The position numbers were made by a program, and so were the translations under genes. Positions 7,186-14,853 of a stretch of DNA of 64,000 bases are shown here, piece after piece. Under the pieces are notes generated by a model. It did not search any database. It had not been told where the DNA came from and was given only the letters and a program-made list of their open reading frames with translations. The stretch's first letter is position 1. Each line of letters opens with the position of its first letter. The stretch lies in contig CAYOTA010000004.1 of assembly GCA_964406795.1 (NCBI GenBank), positions 1 to 64,000 of the forward strand. The letters are read 5' to 3'. The stretch comes from JAGORM01 sp964406795 (GTDB taxonomy: Bacteria; Patescibacteriota; Microgenomatia; Levybacterales; GWA1-39-11).

Positions 7186-7296
7186 AAGACCGAACCTTGC
7201 GTCGTGCCTCGGGGTTCCTACTCCGCCTTTGCCACGCGAAACCGGGACGCACCCCGGCGCCGGAAACCCGGCCATCCCCAACCCGCAACCATGAAC

Positions 7297-7333
7297 GCGC
7301 CGCCCGTCTCGCCGACGGGCGGCGCTCTTTTTT
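7297..7333 (+). terminator. Rho-independent terminator
   Basis: A 12-base perfect stem (GCGCCGCCCGTC / GACGGGCGGCGC) with a 5-base loop, followed at once by TCTTTTTT. This is the clearest + strand terminator in the window and isolates 6117-7106 from the genes after it. Confidence 0.85.
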
Positions 7334-7348
7334 CGGCTCTTTCGTCCT

Positions 7349-7388
7349 GCGTGGGCAACCCCGGCATTCCGGTCGGGGTTGCCCACGC
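7349..7388. repeat. Hairpin in the leader of 7427
   Basis: Perfect 15-base arms GCGTGGGCAACCCCG / CGGGGTTGCCCACGC with a 10-base loop, ending 38 bases before the ATG of 7427-7621. With the two hairpins before it this makes three long stems in 250 bases. Confidence 0.55.
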
Positions 7389-7426
7389 CGGTACATGCAG
7401 TTCCGGCCTTAAACGGAGAAAACAAA

Positions 7427-7621
7427 ATGCCCGAAAACACCACCATCACCGCCACCATCGAAAAGGACCAGCTCGTGATTCGCGCGCCGTTGCGCCCGCC
7501 CGCGCCGTCGAAGACCGGGAAGTCTCTGGTCGTGGCGAGCAGCACCGGCTTCGTGCCCACCACCGCCGTGGTGAACGGCAAACCGGTGCGCATCTCGCTG
7601 AACGCCATCGTTGCGGTCTAG
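7427..7621 (+). CDS. Conserved small phage protein
   Basis: A 64-residue protein with GGAGA nine bases before the ATG. The sequence is compact and beta-rich: two strands (TITATIEKDQLVIRAPL), then SKTGKSLVVASSTGF and VNGKPVRISLNAI. It resembles, from memory, a family of small uncharacterised proteins seen in phages and bacteria with the same SGKT-LVVAS core. No role is known to me. A large hairpin (7635-7670) follows the stop. Confidence 0.7.
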   Translation: MPENTTITATIEKDQLVIRAPLRPPAPSKTGKSLVVASSTGFVPTTAVVNGKPVRISLNAIVAV

Positions 7622-7634
7622 CGCGCGGTCGCTC

Positions 7635-7670
7635 TCCCGGAATTGCTCCGAGTCGGAGCGATTCCGGGAG
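7635..7670 (+). terminator. Palindromic hairpin after 7427-7621
   Basis: 18-base arms with one G/T pair around the GCTCCGAGTCGGAGC core, 13 bases after the stop codon. No T-run follows. It may act as a terminator or be a copy of the dispersed palindrome family. Confidence 0.5.
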
Positions 7671-7855
7671 CCTTCTCTCGGGCTGCCGACCCCTTTGGGC
7701 ACGGGCAGTCCGAGAGGGGGGATGACCATCGTCTCCTCGCTTCGTGGCAGCCAGCCACGGCGGATCACACCGCGATGGCCGGGCGGGCGGCGCAGTTGTT
7801 CGAGTGTGGCGGGACTGCCACGCGACTGACGTGCGAGCCTGGCCATCCATACCCC

Positions 7856-8227
7856 ATGAAACGGACCAATCCCTTTTGCGCCGCCCCGGAAACCCCAGCG
7901 GCACCGCCGCCCACCAACCGCCCTCGGGTGCCTCGCCCGCGTCCGGCCAAACCCGCCCCTCCGCGAACGCCGGAGGATCCGTTGGTTGGCTGGATCACCC
8001 GCCTGTCCGATGAATCCATCCTCGCTCTGACGGCGGGGACTCCGTTTGCAAAAGACCCGCCCGATATGGTCCGTGCCGCGTGGCGCGCCTTCGTGGCGTC
8101 CCGCACGTTTCCGAACGTCCGCGACGCCTGGGCGGCGTTCGTCCAGTGGGCCGGACTCGCTCCGAGTCGGAGCGAGTCCGCCGCTCCGGTCAATGCCGAG
8201 GCCGCCTTGGCGGCTCTGCTGGCATGA
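7856..8227 (+). CDS. Small protein with Pro-rich N terminus, unknown
   Basis: Predicted 123 residues. Residues 10-42 are Pro/Arg-rich and probably disordered. A helical region follows, with a repeated WRAF/WAAF pattern (about 75-100). The dispersed palindrome (8153-8179) lies inside the coding sequence and encodes the APSRSESA segment, so the repeat may have inserted here in frame. The stop overlaps the next start (ATGA). Confidence 0.55.
   Translation: MKRTNPFCAAPETPAAPPPTNRPRVPRPRPAKPAPPRTPEDPLVGWITRLSDESILALTAGTPFAKDPPDMVRAAWRAFVASRTFPNVRDAWAAFVQWAGLAPSRSESAAPVNAEAALAALLA
8153..8179. repeat. GCTCCGAnTCGGAGC palindrome inside a gene
   Basis: Perfect 13-base arms GGACTCGCTCCGA / TCGGAGCGAGTCC around a central G. 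It is the fourth copy of the family and lies inside 7856-8227. Confidence 0.7.
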
Positions 8228-8442
8228 AGCTGATTCTGAACACCGAGAGGGGCAGCTTCCCGTGCCAAGGCACGGTGGAAAGCGCGCGGGGCGGCCCCCG
8301 GTACGATCGCGATGGCTGGACCGTCTGTATCAGCCCTCACGCTGCGCGCCGCGCCGGATGTCCGGAAAGTTTCTGGGTGCCGCGTGCCGCGCTGCGCGGC
8401 CACCCACAACAAGGCGGACCGCTGGAATTGGATTGCACGTAA
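8224..8442 (+). CDS. Small protein, unknown
   Basis: A 72-residue protein starting at an ATGA overlap. It is probably a small beta-barrel-like fold (LNTERGSFPCQGTV, YDRDGWTVCI, FWVPRAAL). No family recognised; coupling to its neighbours supports it as real. Confidence 0.55.
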   Translation: MKLILNTERGSFPCQGTVESARGGPRYDRDGWTVCISPHAARRAGCPESFWVPRAALRGHPQQGGPLELDCT

Positions 8443-8449
8443 GGCCACT

Positions 8450-8896
8450 ATGAACCGCCCCGAATTGCTTCGCTTGGCCCTTCAGGACCAGCGGCACCAA
8501 GCGTTGGAAACCCCGGTGGCAGAGCTCGACGCTCTGCCCACCGATCTTCTCCAAGCGCTCGTGGATTTCCGGAGCGCTACGGATTACCAACTCCTCGGCT
8601 TCCTCGTGGCGCCGAAAAGCGAGACGCTCTGTTTTCTCGCCGGCACGGGCGCCCTCGTCATCGATGATCGGGTGGCGACCCTGTCGGGTGCGCAGCACAT
8701 CACCGTCACGATTCCCGAGACCGGCGTGCAGCGCACGGTTGCCCGCTCCGCGCTTCACTGGGTCGATATCCCGTTGGACTGGTGGTTCGCCTTGGTTGAA
8801 GGCAACGGGGTGATCCTCGCCAAGGACCTCCGCGAGGCGGGATTCCCGTGTGCTTGCGCCACCTCGCCTACGCTGGTGGCCGTCTACCCGGTCTAG
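8450..8896 (+). CDS. Unknown protein (148 aa)
   Basis: Starts at MNRPELLRLA, 7 bases after the previous stop. It has a helical first third, then alternating strands with a hydrophobic core (QLLGFLVAPKSETLCFLAGTG). No catalytic motif seen. It ends the 7.9-8.9 kb group; a possible new promoter region begins after it. Confidence 0.6.
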   Translation: MNRPELLRLALQDQRHQALETPVAELDALPTDLLQALVDFRSATDYQLLGFLVAPKSETLCFLAGTGALVIDDRVATLSGAQHITVTIPETGVQRTVARSALHWVDIPLDWWFALVEGNGVILAKDLREAGFPCACATSPTLVAVYPV

Positions 8897-8950
8897 GTTT
8901 GCCCCGCCTCGGTCCGCCCTTCGGCCCTCTCAAGCCACGCCGGCTTTTGC

Positions 8951-8985
8951 TTTGCCGAAAGTGCCACATTGAAGCTTCGTAGTGC
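8951..8985. promoter_or_regulatory. Motif GTGCCACATTGAAGCTT before 8987
   Basis: The segment repeats the flank of parS site 4 (GGCACATTGAAGCT). Its complement (TGTGGCACTTT) is also found at 16274-16284 before the clamp-loader gene. It is probably a regulatory site for the operon starting at 8987; binding factor unknown. Confidence 0.35.
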
Positions 8986-8986
8986 C

Positions 8987-9097
8987 ATGGATTCGGCGCT
9001 TTCCCCCCGTTCGGTTTTTCTGGGCTGCCTCGGCGCGTCCGCCCTGCTCGCCGCGGTCCTCGTGTTGTTAGGGCTCTGCTTCCTTCTCCTGCCATGA
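8987..9097 (+). CDS. Tiny membrane protein (36 aa)
   Basis: A short frame whose TGA overlaps the ATG of the next gene (ATGA). After ten polar residues the rest is one hydrophobic helix (FLGCLGASALLAAVLVLLGL), so a single-pass membrane peptide is likely. It heads the DUF3150/MoxR/VWA set. The overlap supports it; its function is unknown. A holin-like role cannot be excluded but nothing favours it. Confidence 0.5.
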   Translation: MDSALSPRSVFLGCLGASALLAAVLVLLGLCFLLLP

Positions 9098-10137
9098 CCC
9101 CCGCCACGTTCGCGCAGCGCAACCTGCTGCTGAAACTGACCCTCAAAGCCTTCCGCGCCACGCGAAAGGACCGTCGCGCCACCAAGGACCTGGCGGACAG
9201 CAAGTCCGCCGAGGTCACGCACCTGAGCGTGGTGAAGCGGCTGGTGCCGGAAACCCTGTTCAAGCCGGTCTACACCCACGACCGCGAGACCTACCGTCTC
9301 TTCAACAGTTCCACGCTCCCGTGGTGCGACGGCACCGAGGACTCCGGCGGCGAACCGGCCACCGGCGAACCCTCGCCTTCGGGGCGCATCTGCCGGGCCA
9401 GCGTCTTCGCGACGCTCATGCAGACGATGGGGGAACGCGAGCGGAGCCGCGAACCCTTGGTCCGCCAAGCCGTGACCGAATACGGGGCGTTGCTGGCCCA
9501 GCCGGAGGTGCTCCAACAGCACTTGGGAGATCTGTACCGAGCCGAGGACTATCCCGGCGTGGACAAGGTGCGCCGGCAGTTTGCCTTCGCCCTGCGGGTG
9601 CTCCCGGTACCGGGCAGCGATTGGCGCATGGAAATGCAGTCCGAGGAACTGGCCGAGGTGCGGCGGATGGCGGAGGAGCAGACGCACGCGGCGGCGACCG
9701 CCGCCGAGCGCCGCCTGATCGAGACGATTGCCGACCCGCTGAAACGGGTGCTGGCCATGCTCCAAAAGCCCGAGGGCGAGCGGCAGATTCTTTCGTCCAC
9801 GATGCGCAACCTGGCCGAGATGGCCGCGCGCATCGACGCCCTCAACGTGACGGAGAATCCCTTGTTCGGCGACATCGCCACCGTGCTGAAACAGGGACCG
9901 CTCGCCGCCAGCGCCGAGGCCCTGCGCGACTCGGCCCGCACCCGCCACGACGCCCGGCAGACCGCCCAAGCGGTGCTGGACAAGCTCTCCTCGCTCACCG
10001 GCGAGGCCGCCTTGGGGGAATGGCCCAGCGCGGACCCCGACGCCACCGTGGCGCCCGAACCGGACCGCCCCGCCGAACCGGAGTTCACCCCCGCCGCTCC
10101 GGAGGACAATGCACTCGCCGTCCTGCTCAGCATGTGA
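9094..10137 (+). CDS. DUF3150-like protein of the MoxR/VWA set
   Basis: A 347-residue, mostly helical protein with a Lys/Arg-rich N terminus, a long coiled-coil-prone middle (about 185-300) and a Pro/Glu-rich tail. Its position directly upstream of a MoxR-type ATPase and a metallopeptidase/VWA gene is typical of DUF3150 proteins in phages and integrative elements, which is the main basis of the call. The biochemical role of that set is not established; chaperone-like remodelling of a partner is usually proposed. Confidence 0.6.
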   Translation: MTPATFAQRNLLLKLTLKAFRATRKDRRATKDLADSKSAEVTHLSVVKRLVPETLFKPVYTHDRETYRLFNSSTLPWCDGTEDSGGEPATGEPSPSGRICRASVFATLMQTMGERERSREPLVRQAVTEYGALLAQPEVLQQHLGDLYRAEDYPGVDKVRRQFAFALRVLPVPGSDWRMEMQSEELAEVRRMAEEQTHAAATAAERRLIETIADPLKRVLAMLQKPEGERQILSSTMRNLAEMAARIDALNVTENPLFGDIATVLKQGPLAASAEALRDSARTRHDARQTAQAVLDKLSSLTGEAALGEWPSADPDATVAPEPDRPAEPEFTPAAPEDNALAVLLSM

Positions 10138-10342
10138 CACGCCGCCGCTCCCACTCTGGCAGGATATCCACCTGTTGGATTTGACCGAGCGGGTGCGCGT
10201 GGGCGGTTGGCGCTGGGCCTCCGGCCCGCAGGGCCCCTGCCTGGTGGACGGGCAGGGGCAACGCTGGGATTTCAGCAGCCGCCATGGCTGCCTGCGCATC
10301 CGTCCCGCTCTTTCCCATTACCTCGAACAGTTGACCCCATGA
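10109..10342 (+). CDS. Small protein between DUF3150 and MoxR genes
   Basis: A 77-residue frame that overlaps the previous gene by 29 bases and ends in an ATGA overlap with the ATPase. It reads like a small beta-rich domain (WRWASGPQGPCLVDGQGQRWDF). The tight fit supports expression, but the start is uncertain and no family is recognised. Confidence 0.5.
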   Translation: MHSPSCSACDTPPLPLWQDIHLLDLTERVRVGGWRWASGPQGPCLVDGQGQRWDFSSRHGCLRIRPALSHYLEQLTP

Positions 10343-11382
10343 GACCCAAGGAACTGCACCACCAACTCACCGCCGCGTTTGCCAACCACGAGCAGATTCT
10401 TGTGAAGGGGCCGCCCGGCGTGGGCAAGACCGCCATCATCTCCGCCGCCGCCGAGGCCGCCGGTCGGCACCTGGTGCTGATGCACCCGGCCATTGCCGAT
10501 CCCACGGATTTCCGGGGGCTGCCCGCCCGGGCGGCCAACGGCACGGAGGCCACGTTTCTTCCGTTCGGGGATTTGGCGGCGTTGTTGACCACGAAGCAGC
10601 CCACCGTCTGCTTCGTGGATGACCTCGGGCAAGCGCCCGAGAGCGTGCAGAAAGCGCTCATGCAACTCCTGCACGGGCGCCGGCTCAACGGCCTGCGCCT
10701 GCCGGATCACGTCACCTTCGTGGGCGCCACGAACGACGTCCGTCAGCAGTCCGGCGTCACCGGGCTGATTGAGCCGGTGAAAAGCCGGTGGTCCGCGATC
10801 GTCACCCTCGATGGGCACGTGGACGACTGGACCGCTTGGGCCCTGACCCAGCCGCATATCCCGCCGGTGCTCATCGCCTTTCTGCGCTCCCCCGAAGCGC
10901 AGAACCCCACATCCAACTGCGCTCTCCTGTTTGACTGGAAGCCCAGCCGGGAGATCACCAATTCGCCCTGCCCCCGCACTTGGGAGGCCGTGGGGCGGAT
11001 GCTGCACCGGGGTTGCCGGCATCATGAGATGCTGGCCGGCGCCGTGGGCACGCCCGCCGCCGCCCAGTTGACGGCGTTCCTGGAAGTGGCGGACAAGTGC
11101 CCCGGGATGGCCGAGATCATGCTCGACCCCGAAGGCACCCCGGTCCCGGACTCCCCGTCCCTGGCGGCCTTGGTGGCGACCGCCATCGGTCGCTGCCTGG
11201 ACCCGAAGACCATCACCAGCCTTTTCCGCTACCTGTGGCGCATGCCGCAACCCTATCGGATTCTCTCCGTTGGCGATGCGCACCGGCGCTTGGCCGGCAA
11301 CCCCAAGGGCCTTCAGGCCATCACCGAAACCCGCCCGTACGTGGATTGGGCGGTGCGCGAAGGCAGCCTCCTGGCCACGTGA
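10339..11382 (+). CDS. MoxR/CbbQ-type AAA+ ATPase
   Basis: A 347-residue ATPase. Walker A GPPGVGKT (24-31), Walker B TVCFVDDL (about 89-95) and sensor 1 VTFVGATND (125-133) are all present, and the PTDFRGLP segment is typical of MoxR/CbbQ proteins. MoxR ATPases work with a VWA protein to remodel or insert metals into a target; here the partner is the next gene, 11386-12675. The start is an ATGA overlap. The target substrate is unknown. Confidence 0.85.
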   Translation: MRPKELHHQLTAAFANHEQILVKGPPGVGKTAIISAAAEAAGRHLVLMHPAIADPTDFRGLPARAANGTEATFLPFGDLAALLTTKQPTVCFVDDLGQAPESVQKALMQLLHGRRLNGLRLPDHVTFVGATNDVRQQSGVTGLIEPVKSRWSAIVTLDGHVDDWTAWALTQPHIPPVLIAFLRSPEAQNPTSNCALLFDWKPSREITNSPCPRTWEAVGRMLHRGCRHHEMLAGAVGTPAAAQLTAFLEVADKCPGMAEIMLDPEGTPVPDSPSLAALVATAIGRCLDPKTITSLFRYLWRMPQPYRILSVGDAHRRLAGNPKGLQAITETRPYVDWAVREGSLLAT

Positions 11383-11385
11383 CGC

Positions 11386-12675
11386 ATGAAACACCCCACC
11401 ATCGATGCCGTGGAGCGCGCCATGAGCGTGCTTCTGGTGCGCCACCCCTTTTGGGGAGCGCTGGCGCTCAACCTTCGGTTGCAGGTGGACGAGCGCCTGC
11501 CCCACGCCGCCGCCACGGACGGCGTGGCGATCTACCTGCACCCGGCGAAACTGGCCGAGTTCGACCCGGGCACCTTTCCTCTGATTGTCATGGAGGAGGT
11601 CGGGCACTGCGCCTTGCGGCACCATGCCCGGCGCCCCGCCGGTGCCGACCCTCGGTTGTGGAACCGTGCCTGCGATCAGGAAATCCGGTGGATGATCGAA
11701 GGCGAGAACGAGGCCGCCGCGCAACAGCAGCGGCCCGCCCCATGGTCATGGCCGGGGGACCAGTTCCGCCCGGAAGAACGCTTCCGCGGACTCGCGGCGG
11801 AGCACGTGTACGCGCAGCTCCTACAGGAATCTCCGGCGCCGCCGCCCGCCCAACGCCCCGGTGGTGACCGGCCCTCCTCCTCACCCTCGCCGGGCGCACC
11901 GCCTCCTGGGCCTTCCGCACCGGGGCCAGCCGGTTCTCCCGGCACCCCGGACGCCCCAGGCGAAGAGTCCGGGGACGATCCCGGTGCACTGGGTGACATG
12001 CTGCCGCTGGCGGGCGACAGCCCGTCCGATCAGGCGGCGCTCAGCCACGCCTGGGAGCAGCGCCTGCTTCAGGCCGTCCGCATGGGAAAGGCCCGGGGCA
12101 GCGTCCCCGGACAAGCCCACCGTCAGGCCGAGGCGCTCATCCATCCGCGGCAGGATCCGTTTGGCTTGCTGCGCGAATGGCTGACCGCCATGGGCGGTGA
12201 CGACTACAACTGGAGCCGTCCCAACCGGCGGTGGTCCGAAAGCGAGTTCTTCCTGCCGGCGGTGGACTCTCCCCGGTGCGGACGCATCGTGTTTGCCACC
12301 GACACCAGCGGCAGCATCAGCCCGCGCATGCTGGCCCAGTTCCGGGGCATCAAGCAGTGGGCGCTGGACGAGCTCAAGCCTACCGGCCTCACGGACATTT
12401 TTCTGGATGCCCGCGTCCAGCACGTGCGGCGCTACGAGCCGGGCGAGGAAATTCCGGACGACCACCCCGGCGGGGGCGGCACGGATTTTCGCCCCGCCTT
12501 CACGCTGACCGAGCAGGAATGGCAGGAGACCGATCCGGTGCGTGCGCTGGTCTTCCTGACGGATTTGGACGGCACGTTTCCTGAACACGCTCCGGATTTC
12601 CAGGTGCTCTGGCTCAGCACCGACCCCCGCCGCAACGCACCGTTCGGTACCGTGATTCCACTCCCTGCAACCTGA
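11386..12675 (+). CDS. Metallopeptidase-like / VWA protein (DUF2201-like)
   Basis: A 429-residue protein with an N-terminal metallopeptidase-like domain, a long Pro/Gly/Ser linker (about 150-205) and a C-terminal VWA-like domain. The VWA metal site is visible: DTSGSIS near 306, GGGGTDFRPAF near 362 and a FLTDLDG segment. Odd feature: where relatives have HExxH this protein reads EEVGH (70-74), so the first zinc ligand is missing and the domain may be catalytically dead. It is the expected partner of the upstream MoxR ATPase, 3 bases away. Confidence 0.8.
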   Translation: MKHPTIDAVERAMSVLLVRHPFWGALALNLRLQVDERLPHAAATDGVAIYLHPAKLAEFDPGTFPLIVMEEVGHCALRHHARRPAGADPRLWNRACDQEIRWMIEGENEAAAQQQRPAPWSWPGDQFRPEERFRGLAAEHVYAQLLQESPAPPPAQRPGGDRPSSSPSPGAPPPGPSAPGPAGSPGTPDAPGEESGDDPGALGDMLPLAGDSPSDQAALSHAWEQRLLQAVRMGKARGSVPGQAHRQAEALIHPRQDPFGLLREWLTAMGGDDYNWSRPNRRWSESEFFLPAVDSPRCGRIVFATDTSGSISPRMLAQFRGIKQWALDELKPTGLTDIFLDARVQHVRRYEPGEEIPDDHPGGGGTDFRPAFTLTEQEWQETDPVRALVFLTDLDGTFPEHAPDFQVLWLSTDPRRNAPFGTVIPLPAT

Positions 12676-12678
12676 CCT

Positions 12679-13236
12679 ATGCCCACGCTGCACTCCAAGT
12701 ACGACCACCGCCAGTTGCGTGGAGTCTCCCAAATCAACGTGCACATCCTCCGGGAGACACCGGTCCCGGCGGGCACGGCACCTTCGTTGCTCGGCAATAA
12801 GGCCCGGGAACACCCCATGTTTCCGTTGGCCGACACCCCGGAGATCATCGTCTCCATGCTGCGCGCCTTCCTGGTTACCGATCCCGAGTTCGATTGGGAG
12901 CGGGAAACGTTCTTCGTGCTCATGCTCAACACGCGGCGGCGCCTCATTTGCTGGCAGAAGGTGAGCATCGGCAATCTCGACACGCTCCTCGTCTCCCAGC
13001 GTGACGTGTTCCGGGCCGCGATTGTCACCAACGCAGCAGCCGTGATCATGGCCCACACTCACCCGTCTGGCGACTCTACCCCATCGGGGGCTGACATCAC
13101 CATTACGCAGTCCATGGTAAAGGCGGGAAGACTCCTCCAGATCGAGGTGCTGGACCACATCATCATTGCCAATCCCGTAGGGATGATCGGGCAAGGCTGG
13201 TCATCGCTGCGCGAGAGCGGCCTGATGTACTCCTGA
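12679..13236 (+). CDS. radC: RadC-family JAB/MPN domain protein
   Basis: A 185-residue protein with the RadC JAMM motif HTHPSGD (126-132) followed by PSxxD (D139), which binds a metal in this family. The upstream strand-helix region also matches RadC/UPF0758. Such proteins are common on phages and integrative elements; their DNA-repair role is disputed. It is shorter than chromosomal RadC because the helix-hairpin-helix part is missing. It lies 3 bases after the VWA gene and ends this operon. Confidence 0.85.
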   Translation: MPTLHSKYDHRQLRGVSQINVHILRETPVPAGTAPSLLGNKAREHPMFPLADTPEIIVSMLRAFLVTDPEFDWERETFFVLMLNTRRRLICWQKVSIGNLDTLLVSQRDVFRAAIVTNAAAVIMAHTHPSGDSTPSGADITITQSMVKAGRLLQIEVLDHIIIANPVGMIGQGWSSLRESGLMYS

Positions 13237-13256
13237 ATTGGCTTCCCGTCCCCGTT

Positions 13257-13312
13257 TCCAACCGGCCGTAGCCCGGTAGGTAGATCAATGGCGCGCCTTC
13301 CGGTGCGCCTGA
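13257..13312 (+). repeat. GGTAGGTAG element copy 4 with hairpin
   Basis: Core CGGCCGTAGCCCGGTAGGTAG followed by ATCAATGG and the hairpin GGCGCGCC/GGTGCGCC. It is a distant copy of the family at 4759-5259, here between radC and 13369. The surrounding 13237-13368 carries no gene. Confidence 0.55.
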
Positions 13313-13368
13313 GCTGCCGGCAGGGCCATTGCCAAGCCGCGTCAAAACCTGTAGCACAAAGAACCACA

Positions 13369-14217
13369 ATGACCGTTGCAAACCCCATTCTAAAGCTGGC
13401 GGATGTCGTTGCCGCCGGCAGCCTGCGGGCCGCTCTTGAAGCTGCCCAAGGACGCCCTGTCCGTGCCGGCGTCCCCATGGCGATCACGCTGTGCCCGCCC
13501 CGGGAACACGAGGTGGACCCGCACCGCGATCTGGTGGAAGAGATGATCCTCGCCATCGCCGAGCGGCAGGTCGTGGCCGGCCCGGGAGATTGGGCCAGCA
13601 TCATCACCCTCGTCCACTTCACCGACGAGCATGCTCTCGAACACCTCTCCCACGGGCGCCGGGCTGGGGAACACGTCGTCTACTTTGATGACGCCACGCG
13701 AGCGTGGTACGCCGGGCCGTGGAGCGACCTGCGATATTTGCGCGTGCTGCTGGGCAGTTCGGACAAAGCCACCCGGCGAGATGCCTACTCGCTGTGGTGC
13801 TCCGCCACCGGGCCGCACCACGAGTTTCGCTCCGCGGAGGAAGCGGAGGAATGGGCGACCACGAGCACCGCGCCTGGCTCCGGCACGGAGGCCGGCTTTC
13901 TCGTCCAGCAGCGGTTTGAGACCATCGGCGATCCGTGCCAGTCCACGCATGGCACTCGATCTGAAGCCGAGGTGGCGGCCACGAATCTCCGCCGCACCAT
14001 CGCGAGCACGGTCGCGGAGTGGCCCACGCCGGAGGACAACGCCTCCCGCACCGGCCTCACGGACGAGGTTGCAGCGTGGCAGGAAGCGGAGCGGTTGGCC
14101 GGCGTGGTGTTCGACGAGACGGGGCAGCGCACGGACGCCAGCCCCCGCACCTGGGGCCAGACCGCTGCGGAGTTCATCGCCTACCAAGCCGTGGTGGTGG
14201 ACGAGGAGGAGCGATGA
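13369..14217 (+). CDS. Unknown phage protein (282 aa)
   Basis: Starts at MTVANPILKL, 132 bases after radC, so probably a new transcription unit. It has mixed alpha/beta character; the C-terminal half has several acidic helices and many Thr/Ser. No motif or family recognised. It overlaps the next gene by ATGA. The gene lies in a run of small unknown genes typical of the early arm of a large siphovirus. Confidence 0.65.
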   Translation: MTVANPILKLADVVAAGSLRAALEAAQGRPVRAGVPMAITLCPPREHEVDPHRDLVEEMILAIAERQVVAGPGDWASIITLVHFTDEHALEHLSHGRRAGEHVVYFDDATRAWYAGPWSDLRYLRVLLGSSDKATRRDAYSLWCSATGPHHEFRSAEEAEEWATTSTAPGSGTEAGFLVQQRFETIGDPCQSTHGTRSEAEVAATNLRRTIASTVAEWPTPEDNASRTGLTDEVAAWQEAERLAGVVFDETGQRTDASPRTWGQTAAEFIAYQAVVVDEEER

Positions 14218-14489
14218 CCCAGCCACCCATGTTCACTCGCGGCGCCAACCAAACGGACCTGCGCGCTCTGCCCGAGTGGACTACCGAGCACGAGGCGCGC
14301 TTCCAGACCATCCTGAACCACCACGTCCTGCTCTTGCAGTTGCGCGCCGCCAGGCCGGACGACCCGGAGCCGGGTCCCTTCGATCTGCTCGCCAGACCCT
14401 CCATGCGGGAGTTGCTGGATCAGCTCCTGCAAGTGGTGCCCACTGAAGAGGCTGTGCGCACGGCGCAGGCCATGCGTGAAACCTTCTGA
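14214..14489 (+). CDS. Small helical protein, unknown
   Basis: A 91-residue, mainly helical protein (RFQTILNHHVLLLQLR, LDQLLQVVP). Translationally coupled to the gene before it. No family recognised. Confidence 0.6.
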   Translation: MTQPPMFTRGANQTDLRALPEWTTEHEARFQTILNHHVLLLQLRAARPDDPEPGPFDLLARPSMRELLDQLLQVVPTEEAVRTAQAMRETF

Positions 14490-14521
14490 CCGAACCTCGA
14501 ACTTCAGGAGAAGCAATCGCC

Positions 14522-14839
14522 ATGTCCCTTGCATCCATCCTTGCCGCGGAACGCGAGGCCCACTCGGACCTTCTCGCGGACCAGCACCCCATTCATTGCG
14601 CGGACCAAGGTACGCTGGACCGCCTGGCTGCCCTCTGTTCCCGGGCGGACTACCCCTCGCTGCGTGCCTTTTGCGCGGCGTTCGGCTGGGCCATGTCGGT
14701 GGCGGAGGCCGCCGAGGTTCTGACGGCGTCCACGGCCATGGCCAAAGCCGCCGGCTTGGGGTTTGGTCCGTGGGACGACCTCGAGGCTTTCCTTGCCGAG
14801 GCGGAACCGCAGTCCGGGAGCATCCACTTCTCATCCTGA
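14522..14839 (+). CDS. Small helical protein, unknown
   Basis: A 105-residue protein with AGGAG 11 bases before the ATG. It has Ala-rich helices (SLRAFCAAFGWAMSVAEAAEVL) and an acidic end. No family recognised. Confidence 0.6.
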   Translation: MSLASILAAEREAHSDLLADQHPIHCADQGTLDRLAALCSRADYPSLRAFCAAFGWAMSVAEAAEVLTASTAMAKAAGLGFGPWDDLEAFLAEAEPQSGSIHFSS

Positions 14840-14853
14840 TCCCACCACCGCAC

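Noticed and set aside
7722..7829. Short frame MTIVSSLRG after a GAGAGGGGGG stretch
   Set aside because: The purine run touches the ATG with no spacing and the peptide is Arg/Ser/Pro low complexity; nothing else supports it.
11881..13194. A 437-codon - strand frame
   Set aside because: Antisense to the VWA and radC genes, which carry clear motifs.
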